From the NCBI GenBank assembly GCA_009801085.1, contig VNWV01000001.1:5952001-6016000 (forward strand): DNA of 64,000 nucleotides. The letters are read 5' to 3'. The translations under genes were made by a program, and so were the position numbers. Every line of letters begins with the position of its first letter. Position 1 is the first letter of the stretch. Source of the stretch: Lasiodiplodia sp. COLG20 (Eukaryota; Ascomycota; Dothideomycetes; Botryosphaeriales; Botryosphaeriaceae). This document shows, one piece after another, positions 55,830 through 64,000 of this stretch. A model generated the notes under the pieces. That model was not told the origin of the DNA and did no database searches. It saw nothing but the letters and a program-made list of their open reading frames with translations.

Positions 55830-58114
55830 ATGTTCGAAACTTTGCAAGCAGCTGGCGCACTTGCGCAGACCATCCAGATGGTCTGGAGGCTTTGGGACAT
55901 GGGCTTCAACCAGGTGAAGAATGCGCGTACGAATCCTCCTCCTCCCCCTTCCCGGGGGCCCTTCTGGTATTAACTGTTCCCATTAGATAAGCAGTACGTC
56001 GAATTTGGTCTCGCACTACGAAATCTCGGGAAAAACCTGGAGACGATCAGAGCCGTCATCGAAAATGCCTACAACCAGCTCCAACGCGGCCGCCTGCGGC
56101 CCTTCGATGAAGACGAACTGATCGACATGACCGATTTTCACCTCATAATTGGAGACCACCGGGCCACTCTCGAAGAGTGCGAAAAGTTGCTCTCTGATAG
56201 GTGAGTAATTCTCGCTTTATTGTGATAAGGCTCTGCTGACTCGAGAGCAGGTCCAAATTCCGGCACGGTGGCGGTAGGAAGAATTTCGTGCTCAATGTTG
56301 TCTGGAACATAGAAATCGAGCCTGAGGTAGCAAGGCTGCGCGACCGCCTAGCCTTCCACAACATTAAGATCTTAATGGTCCTTAAGCCGCTCGAGATGAA
56401 GATGCTGGCCGATATCCGTGCTCTCATCCTTGATCTTCATGACGAGGTCATGATCGAGTTGAAGGAGATCAAGGGCATTCTCACCAGCTCCGCCGCCGAC
56501 GAAGAGCGCAAACTACTCTCGCTGCACGTCCCCGAAGATTTGGCTACCCGATTGGAGGACGCCCTGGTCCAGGACCATCCGGAATGTCAAGAGCCCGACA
56601 TATTTCCCTTGCAGCTCGGCATGGATGCCTTCGTACGCTGCTTCCAGGATGGCAACTCAACCTCAGAGACTGACACATATCTCAATCTCATGAAGTGCCT
56701 CTGGATCATGAGAAGGATAAAGAGAAGCGTTGAGTACAAGAAACTGGCCGAAGGCTCTCTCTGGCAGCGCTACGTGAGCCGGATGGACTATCGGCTCTCA
56801 AAAAAGTGTGATCACTGGAGGCAGTCGCTCGCTCCTGAGCCAGACATGGAAACTATTCTTCGTTTGCCTGATGACGACTTCCAACTCTGGAAGACTGAAG
56901 ACGAAGAAAGTGAGCAGGACATGACAGGGGACGACAGTGTCTTTCTCACAGAGCTGTTAAACATCACGCTATCCTCAGAAAGGGGCACGAGTACCCACAA
57001 GCTACGAGTACTCCAGAACGTCGACAGCACCATCCAAATCCAAAACACTGCAACCACAATCACAGGGAACAGAGAGTTCAACGACGTGCATCGCTTCGAC
57101 GCCTATCTGGACAAGGCACACTTCGTTCCTATTTACGCCTGTCCGAGCTCCGCAAGCACTGTTCTTAACGTCAAATTCAAGAGCGACAAGGAATCCGCAA
57201 ATGGCATATCGCCATCTTTCACCAAGCTTGGCGACCTTCTTAAGTTCCAGGAAATCATAACCGGTTACAGAACGGTTTTCTACCTTGGTGATTTGGAAGT
57301 CGAACGTCACAACGCAGGGAGGTTCTCGTTTGGGGGCTCGATGAGCAAGGACAAAGGGAAGGTGCAAATCTGGCAGAGAAAACGTCCTACTCAACATCAA
57401 CCAGAGGATCAAAGCAGCCAAAGCAGTACAGTCAGTCCCGCCAACCCCATTGGACCAGATGAACCTCGGGGGAGACTCCTATCGAAGAGTTCGGCATCTC
57501 CACCAACTCGGAGCTTTGTCGAGAAATGGAGGCGAGACTCAACCTTGTCGATGGCTCCCTCTTCCATCCTAGAAGGGAGCGTCTCGAGCACCATCTTCAC
57601 AGGGACTAAAATTTCACGCATGGACACAGGCTCGGGGACAATCGCCATCCGCATGGAAAAACCGGAGATGCCCAAGCTGATTTTATTTCTGGAGTCCAAG
57701 AAAGGCGGCTCTCTTTCCTTTCTGTCTGTCGACATGGACGAAGATACTTTTATCAACATCCAGACCTGCGACTGTCGCCGCTCCGGATCTCGTTGCAAAG
57801 TGGCTGTGATTGAACACCATAAAGGACCTCTACCAGCCCGCCACATCACCTCCGCCGAAGGTCTCAAGTCGTGGAACATCGCAACCCTTGGTGCCTCACA
57901 GCCACCGATACCGCCAGATCCTTTCTCAGTCAAGGATCTGCGCTGGGTTAAGCTTCAGTTTACTTCAGTTGAGGATAAGGAGAAATTCTCAACGCGCTTC
58001 AATGATGTCATGCGGATTTACAAGGGTCGTCTCGCCGACTTTTACCACGACATGGAGGCAGTGAAAGGGAGAAACGTGGTCACGACTGAGTTCCGAGAGA
58101 GACGTGGGACTTAA
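55830..58114 (+). CDS. unrecognised protein with helical STAND/HeLo-like N-terminus
   Basis: Not firmly recognised. Three exons (55830-55913, 55995-56200, 56251-58114) close to 717 residues. The first 90 residues are helical and resemble the N-terminal domains placed ahead of kinase-like, NACHT or ankyrin parts in many fungal proteins: MFETLQAAGALAQTIQMVWR, FGLALRNLGKNLETIRAVI and FHLIIGDHRATLEECEKLLS. A helical stretch (PLEMKMLADIRALILDLHDE) follows. The rest contains repeated beta-like segments, a Ser/Pro-rich linker (residues about 470-530) and a C-terminal part VKDLRWVKLQFTSVEDKEKF reminiscent of a PH-like strand-helix ending. No Walker motif or protease motif is seen. It could belong to incompatibility or immunity-type proteins; this is an inference from the N-terminus. 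Confidence 0.65.
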
Positions 58115-58197
58115 TGACCCTCCCTGAACGCCACAACATCAGCATACAGTTTCTTGTTAGCTGATGTGCCACATGCGATGATCTACCCCTTGCAGCG

Positions 58198-58602
58198 ATG
58201 GTCTCAGTAAGCCAGTATAACATCCGCCATACCTCGTACACTGGTGATGATGATGATGATGATGAGGAGTTGGACGAATGTTCTAAAGAGTACCGGGAAC
58301 TTGTGGATGATGCGCTCAACGACCGCGAGACTAAAGATTCTTCTTCCTTGCCGGTTACGCATTCGACCTTCATTGCCAGGTTGTTGTTTATCAACGTCAG
58401 CGACGCTAAGAAGGACTGGATCTGGGATGAGCTCTACCAAAAGTATAATCCCTATCTCATCAGTTCGAAGGATTATGTCTCGGTGTTCCGCCTAGGAAGA
58501 AAGTCCCCCTTCTTGCTCCGCAATACGAACGGGATTCCCAGGTTCCGAATTCGCTCTGGCGGCTTCGACCTCATTGGACGAACAACCTCCACCGTTCAGT
58601 GA
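58198..58602 (+). CDS. doubtful small gene or gene remnant
   Basis: Open frame of 134 residues starting 83 bp after the previous stop. It begins VSVSQYNIRHTSYTG, then an aspartate run coded by GAT repeats, then plausible globular sequence such as DAKKDWIWDELYQKYNP. Near its end the protein-like sequence seems to pass into another frame: a second frame reads ALAASTSLDEQPPPFSED and stays open to about 59005. Either an intron was missed or the gene carries a frameshift. No family is recognised. Confidence 0.3.
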   Translation: MVSVSQYNIRHTSYTGDDDDDDEELDECSKEYRELVDDALNDRETKDSSSLPVTHSTFIARLLFINVSDAKKDWIWDELYQKYNPYLISSKDYVSVFRLGRKSPFLLRNTNGIPRFRIRSGGFDLIGRTTSTVQ

Positions 58603-59005
58603 GGATATGCCCGATGTATCAACCATGGAGCCTGCTGCATTGAGCGATTTGCCTCAACCTGTGGAGTTACTAGCTTTCACTGAGCCAGATTTCAACAATC
58701 TCCACTACTGGTCCAGGTTCCTCACTCCATCCAATTCACAAGTATCGCGGACCTCCGACTTCATCTGGTTATACAGCACTCACTTCACCCGGTGGTTACA
58801 ACCTGAATCCTGGGGGCTTTTCGTCTTAACGAATGGTCATTTGAGTAGTGTGCCTCTAACCGCCCCTCTTCTTCATTTCCAACGTGGGCCAACTTCGAGC
58901 GGCGTGACGCGATCCAGCATCCTGGTGTGCAAATACCGCTCATTGGATCGATATTTCCCCTTACGTCATCCAACCAGGTACTGCAACGTCCATCAATATC
59001 CATGA

Positions 59006-61031
59006 CTACTCCATCTTCGTCGGATTGAGAGCCTCTGTCCTGTCCTACGGGGCACTGCAACTTCCTAGCCGACGACAATGTCACTATGCGGGTGCATATT
59101 ATGGGAACTTACTCGCTACCTTTACAGGAATCCTTTCATTCCACTGCAGACTTAGTTCCTTCACCTAAAGTACATGGCCTTGCTACCCATTCTTATTAAC
59201 AGCACAAGCCGCGTTCGTAAACACCTTTCAAGGGTCGAAAATTCTATCCGCGGAGGCGATCTATGCTTTTATTGAGTGGTCCCTGAGATGCTCCATCTTG
59301 GCTGCGAAGCTACCTTTTTCTCTGCTTTACCTACAGTATTCTCTTCTTTATCTTCTACTTCTTTATCAGTGTCTACTCCTTCTACGTCTTTGAGATTAGA
59401 TTTTTTTTTTTTTTACCACATGTCGTTAATGAATTTTCCGTAGTTCCGTAATATTTGGTGTTGAAGAACACGCATTTTCCATTTACGTGATCACTGTAAC
59501 AATTCCGCTTTCCCTTCACCTTTAGTCAATGTAGTATTATGCATAGCAGAATTCCAGCATGAACGTATCAAAGACAAAGCAGCATTGTGCGAAATAAGGG
59601 AATTCATTTGGGCGATGCAGGGGATCGGAGAATTCTTCTGCTCCCGCTCCGGTTCCAACTGGTGCTCGTCATACTGCTTCTGCTGGCGCCCGTCCTCTTG
59701 TAGAGGGGTATTGCAGCTGATGGCTGGCGCGAAGAATAGCAGGACCCTGGAAAATAGTGTATGCTCAGTTCTTTTATTTTCTTTTAATGAAAAAGAGCTT
59801 TTATGGGTAGTTGAAGCTATCATCCAGATGCTTTGTTCCCAGATGTCATTCAAGTATGTCTCGACAGACACTTCGGCTACTCATCTTTAGTGATGCAATG
59901 TTGACTTGCTAAGCGAATCGAACTTGGAAGATTTGAAATATGTATTTATTGTAAGATGTAAGAGTGCTAGACCATCTCTACCACCTACCGGTTATGGGAA
60001 GGATGGACCAAAGTCACCAAGAAAGTTGGTTGGCCAGGATGAGGCATGCATTCGTTCGGCGACCATCCGGGGAGAAATTTTAGGCATGCCGGTGGCATTC
60101 CGCCAACGCGAAAACAGACTTAAAATTAATGATTAAAAAACTTAGGTGAGGCAAATTGATACGCGCGGTTCGGGTGTGGAGGCCGGTCCAACAATCACGG
60201 GAGACAAATGACCTACCGTCTCTCGCTGAGCCGACTTCGCGTCGCATTTTTCTGGTGGCGGCAGACGGGAGTAAAGCCTACGCTGATTGGGGGTTAATCA
60301 TGCCCGAACCAATCCGCTCTGCATAGGCATTGTGGTAAGGCGAGCTACGTTAGTACCGACCGAGTTACGCAGCTGTCGTTGTAGGCCTTGGGCGAAGAGC
60401 CGCACGGGGTACATACATAAACATGGCGTAACGGTCGGGTCTTGAGGCCAACAACGGGAGGCAAAAAGGCTAAAATGGGAATCCAGGGACATTCTTGTCT
60501 TTTTAAGTCCTAATGGGATAAGATTTGCTGAAAGCGACCACACAAGAATCGGAGTGTTTTCCGTCGCGCGAGCTAATCTCTGCGGCGCAACCCCACCTTC
60601 TCTACGAGTAGGTGTCCACTCAGACAACGCTTCTCGCCGTGGGAAGGCTAAGCCCGTCTCTTGTCGCCGCCTAGAGCACTAGAGTTCTTGTTGCCTCTCT
60701 GCTCTGGGTGCTGGTAGTGATTGACTCTCGATTGCCCCCATTGCTCGGCGGATGTAATGGTCCCTGTCTCACCCGGACCCGAATCCGCTTTGCATCATTC
60801 CTGTTTGCAATCGAACCGCGGGGGGGTTACATTCGCTGGCGTCACTGTCTCTTGTTTAGACCCTACCCTCTCCTTCAAAAAAGCATTCCAGCTCTTCACG
60901 GCCCAAGAAAACAACCAACCTCTTCAAATTATACTCACACCCCTGTGGGAACAGTACAGAAAGTTTGCTGCACCAGTGTTCCCAATATTCCGCGACAGTG
61001 AACCTTTAACGCTACCCCGTCCTTACGACCG
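59006..61031. other. gene-poor interval, AT-rich part and repeat copy
   Basis: 2.0 kb without a supportable gene. 59160-59480 is AT-rich with a 14-nt T tract at 59401-59414. It holds the partial MITE copy at 59714-59830. The right end is the promoter of the bZIP gene and includes stretches rich in C/T. Confidence 0.5.
59714..59830 (+). repeat. diverged partial copy of the 6.7-kb MITE
   Basis: Two blocks in the same order and orientation as in the element at 6695-6922: 59714-59743 matches 6710-6739 at 28 of 30 positions, and 59802-59830 matches 6783-6811 at 25 of 29. All six differences are transitions. Spacing is 58 bp here and 43 bp there. The right half and the outer terminal repeat are not recognisable. 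Confidence 0.7.
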
Positions 61032-61724
61032 ATGGCATCCCTGATCAACCAGCCTCTGGCTTTTGGGCCACGCTTTGATTCTCGTCACACCTTAGGTGAT
61101 GCTACGAATCCAATGTTGCTATCCAACTTGTCTGATGATTCATTCTTTTCGAGGCTCTCCAACGCTCGTCGGGCGCCTTCCGGCGATAGCCTCGCAGCGC
61201 CACTTGGTAACTACGCGCTGCAAGGCTCTTTGAATCCTGATGTTCTCTCCGATGAGGGCAGTGATTTGGCACGTCTAAACAGGCTCCCTTCAGGAGACTC
61301 GGGGTGCGGGCTTGACAATATGGCGGGCCAATACCATAAAATCCAACAAACTATATCAAAGACCACCGGACGCAATAGCAAAAGCAGAATCCCCAGGAAG
61401 CCGGCCAAGCGACCCCGTCAGGAGGCGGTCAACACACCGGAAGCAAGATGCAGGCGGGAGGTGAACCTGGAGAAAAACCGTCTGGCGGCGAACAGGTGCC
61501 GACAGAAGAAAAAGGACTGGACAAGCAGGCTGGATGATGAGCATCGCCAGCTTTTGGCGCACAACAAGCTCCTTCGCGCCGAGATGGCTGGCCTGAATGA
61601 TACCGTCTTCGAACTGAAAGAGCTAGCCCTCGGGCACGCGGCTTGCGGGTTCCGTCCGATTGACGCATACGTGAGACAAGAGGCGGAGCGTGTACAGGCC
61701 AAAGCGCGCGGGAACTTGATGTAG
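61032..61724 (+). CDS. bZIP transcription factor (ATF/CREB-like)
   Basis: Single exon, 230 residues. The basic region is NLEKNRLAANRCRQKKKDW, matching the N-x2-A-A-x2-C/S-R signature, starting near residue 146. It is followed by a heptad zipper (LDDEHRQLLAHNKLLRAEMA, then LNDTVFELKELAL) ending in GHAACGFRPIDAYVRQEAE, wording shared with fungal Atf-type factors. The N-terminal half is Ser/Leu/Asp-rich and likely an activation region, and a basic stretch (SRIPRKPAKRPRQE) just before the DNA-binding part may be a nuclear signal. No stress-activated kinase docking region is obvious. Target genes unknown. Confidence 0.88.
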   Translation: MASLINQPLAFGPRFDSRHTLGDATNPMLLSNLSDDSFFSRLSNARRAPSGDSLAAPLGNYALQGSLNPDVLSDEGSDLARLNRLPSGDSGCGLDNMAGQYHKIQQTISKTTGRNSKSRIPRKPAKRPRQEAVNTPEARCRREVNLEKNRLAANRCRQKKKDWTSRLDDEHRQLLAHNKLLRAEMAGLNDTVFELKELALGHAACGFRPIDAYVRQEAERVQAKARGNLM

Positions 61725-62251
61725 GCAGTAGCCTAATTATTCTCGTTCATGGCCACGTTTGCGTTCTTGAGGTAGAGGAATCCGCTTGGCTCAACTTGGA
61801 GTTGAAATACCATGTTCTAAGAGGAAGCGCATCGCTGTGGGTGAGTGAGTGGCCGAGGTCTGCGATAGAGATCGAAGAGTTGGCTACAGCCGAATTCGTC
61901 GGTGCAGGAGAACAAGAGAGAGCTTTGGCGATGACGCAGCGTGGGGCAACTGGCGTGTTCGCGACGCGAAAAGCGCGTGGGTTGGCGCTACGGAGTAAAC
62001 TGCGCCCAGTGGCAATTTCCTCATCCGCTCTAGACCTATTGGCCTTCTGCTGTTCCCACACGTCAGTGCTCCCTACTCAACACCAACCTGCTCGCCGACT
62101 CTCCCGTGTTGTGTTTTGAGATTGAAATGCGACCGCGGACTGCTTCTACGGCACACGTCCCTGGCTCGCTCCAGCCTTCTCGCCATCTGGCGCCGCCACA
62201 GCGGCTGGTCAGGCACCCCGAGCCGCTGCCCCAGACACAACACGCTCCGTA
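61725..62251. other. intergenic, no gene seen
   Basis: 527 bp between the bZIP gene and the small zinc-cluster gene. Open frames on both strands overlap without domain features. Confidence 0.5.
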
Positions 62252-63075
62252 ATGCTTCCTTCTCTTCAGCCAAAGCAGCAGCACGGCATGCAGACACCCG
62301 TAAACACTCCTGCGACCGACTCCAGCCCAAGCCGCCGCCGCCGCCCCTCCGGCCAACCCAAGCGCAAGACGGTCGTCGCTGTTGCTTGCCAACCCTGTCA
62401 GCGCAGGAAGCACAAGGTAAACGCCCAAGCCGCACCCTTGCCGTCCATTCTTACCTTCGCAGTGTGATGGGGAGCGCCCCACCTGCACGCCATGCCTGGC
62501 GAGGAATCGAACCGACTGCGCCTACGATGCCGATGGCGACCAGCGGCGCACATCTGCCCTAAAGAGCCGCATTGAAACCCTGTCCAGGCAGGTCGAAGAC
62601 CTTAAAGACATCATTACCGGAATTGCTGTTGACCCAGATCCCCAGCGGGCCTGTGCCACCGCACGCCAGCTCGCTGCCGATGGTTTCCAGAACACGACAC
62701 AAGTCGCCCAGGACCTTCGAGCCCACCAGCATGGCGCCTTGGCCGACCCCGAATCGAAACCCACCGAGTGTGATGTGTCGCCCACAGCCCAAGTCGGTCC
62801 TGATGGTGCAGAGCCGTCGCCGTGTGTCTTGCCCGGCGGCGCCCCGCCACCCGGCGCTAGCTGGAACTCGGCCGCTCCGTGGTCGTACGAAAACTATAAC
62901 ATGGACTTCAATGTGCTCCAGGCTGGGTACGAAAGCATTCCGATAGACGTAAGCATCCCGGTTTTTTCCTCTCTGCACATGTTGCTGGCGGGCTGAGTCA
63001 ATGTCGTCGCATCATAATGTCCAGGGGACCAGAAACTTGCCTTTGGCGCAATCGGCCAAGTACAGTGATTCCTAG
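62252..63075 (+). CDS. small Zn2Cys6 transcription factor
   Basis: Zinc cluster split by an intron (62417-62462): VVAVACQPCQRRKHK|CDGE then RPTCTPCLARNRTDCAYD, six cysteines spaced C-x2-C-x6-C-x6-C-x2-C-x6-C. A short coiled coil follows (LKSRIETLSRQVEDLKDIIT), suggesting a dimer. The rest is Ala/Pro-rich with no fungal-specific middle domain. The 3' end is uncertain: reading on stops at 62996, while a good GTAAGC donor at 62949 with an acceptor before 63025 gives a stop at 63075 and a protein of 233 residues. Start 62252 is the first in-frame ATG with a plausible context; 62288 is an alternative. It neighbours a bZIP gene in the same orientation. Confidence 0.7.
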
Positions 63076-64000
63076 AAGACCCACCGAAAGCTATCCTTTG
63101 TCGGATTCGCAGCGACACCTCGATCCTAGACGTTGTGGCAGACGGTGGCCTGGCATTCTCACCCTCAGGAGACTTTTCCTAGACATGCATCCACCTACTA
63201 GGCGACACTGACACCTCCCGTATAGCCCGTCATTTCCTCTTCTGTCCCTTCGGCGACACGGTGCCAAGATTCGCAGGCTTTTGGGTACGTGTATCGACGC
63301 GCCGCCTCCGTAACTGGCCCGGTTGACTCTTGGACAGACACATGATTTCAGATCTGGATACGTTGAATGCTGCGTTCCCAGGTCAGCCTAGGTATGAGCC
63401 CTAGACGTTGTTGTTTCTGGTTCTTTGATTTGCCCGAACTTCTGGCCACATTAGATGAGGTTTGCGTCCTTGACAAACTGCAGGATATCACGAGGTTTTT
63501 GTTGAGCGTTTTTGGCTCGCGGTCGGATGTTTCGGACGGCGTCGTTTCCGTGTGCACAGCCACGCATGCTGGGTCCCGAAGGATATTGTACCAAAGTCCA
63601 CAAAGTGCTGCCGTCGTGACATTCCATCCGGCATTGAAAATGTCGAGTCAGCTTGTTCCAATTTTGAGAGGCAGCAAAACTGTATTCCACGGATCAAGCA
63701 ATTTCGCGTACATGATGTGTACAAAGATTGAATGATTGGAGCTGCATGTGACAGTTTCTGACCAATGCTAATGAGCATGACCCGCTGCCAGTAGCCTAGC
63801 AAGGGGGGTGTGCGTTTATATAAAGTCAGTTGTCGGAGGCGGACTCAGCCTCCGAGCTGACAACATGTTTGCGTAATCCTACTGTAAAGTCACTCTTGTT
63901 TCTCCACATTGATCGAAAGACATCTTGTTCTTGGCTCCCGCCACGTGGAAAGAATATCTCTCCAGTCTCGCTCGTTCCATACCGCGGCACCCCACCCGCC
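63076..64000. other. no gene seen to the window end
   Basis: A 122-residue plus frame at 63367-63735 overlaps minus-strand frames and has no family features. A TATA-like TTTATATAAAG (63815-63825) and the hairpin at 63833-63855 may belong to a gene starting beyond the window. Confidence 0.45.
63833..63855. other. hairpin, 8-bp perfect stem
   Basis: TCGGAGGC and GCCTCCGA pair around the loop GGACTCA. GTCAG upstream and CTGAC downstream can extend it with an offset. It lies just after a TATA-like sequence. Confidence 0.6.

Noticed and set aside
62500..62520. tRNA-like T-loop sequence on the minus strand
   Set aside because: GGTTCGATTCC occurs by chance within the zinc-cluster codons; no acceptor stem or anticodon arm can be formed.
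63367..63735. 122-residue plus-strand frame
   Set aside because: No family features, overlapped by equally long minus frames, and no intron or codon-bias support.

Overview
The window reads as nuclear DNA of a filamentous ascomycete (Pezizomycotina). The signs are many genes with short GT-AG introns (about 45-120 bp), Zn2Cys6 regulators, a GPI-anchored Ecm33-type wall protein, a Dal5-type permease and a fungal delta-12 desaturase. A class such as Dothideomycetes is plausible but cannot be fixed from the sequence alone. Gene models were built by hand from reading frame, splice-site and protein-motif continuity. Where total lengths are quoted, all exon phases close.

Layout. 1.3-5.3 kb: a Dal5-family transporter and a TauD/Jlp1-type dioxygenase are divergently transcribed, a likely sulfonate-use pair. 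5.5-8.5 kb: ELP6 and an Ecm33-like gene converge on a small palindromic transposable element (a MITE). 9.5-15.5 kb: a phenol hydroxylase-type flavoprotein, LIP2 and POP7 sharing a 150-bp promoter, and a dCTP deaminase/dUTPase-fold protein. 16-25 kb: an accessory block of two divergent 2-oxoglutarate dioxygenases, a flavin monooxygenase fused to a multi-pass membrane domain, and a Zn2Cys6 regulator. 25.8-27.1 kb: the delta-12 fatty acid desaturase, followed by a 2.9-kb gap. 30-43 kb: a second accessory block with a DUF4291 protein, an MFS carrier, a BAHD/condensation-fold acyltransferase, an unknown multi-pass membrane protein, a Zn2Cys6 regulator and a cytochrome P450. 43.7-52.6 kb: core genes REV3 (DNA polymerase zeta) and SLU7 (splicing), then an unrecognised soluble protein. 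53-55 kb: a Mup1-type methionine permease. 55.8-59 kb: a 717-residue protein with a helical, STAND-like N-terminus and an uncertain short neighbour. 61-63 kb: a bZIP regulator and a small Zn2Cys6 regulator.

Housekeeping genes are interleaved with two blocks that look like catabolic or tailoring enzyme sets with their own regulators. Neither block holds a polyketide synthase, peptide synthetase or terpene synthase core gene. The most notable items are the MITE and its diverged partial copy near 59.7 kb, the flavin monooxygenase-membrane fusion, the polyglutamine tract inside the zinc module of Rev3, and the sulfonate module. No rRNA, convincing tRNA or CRISPR array was seen.
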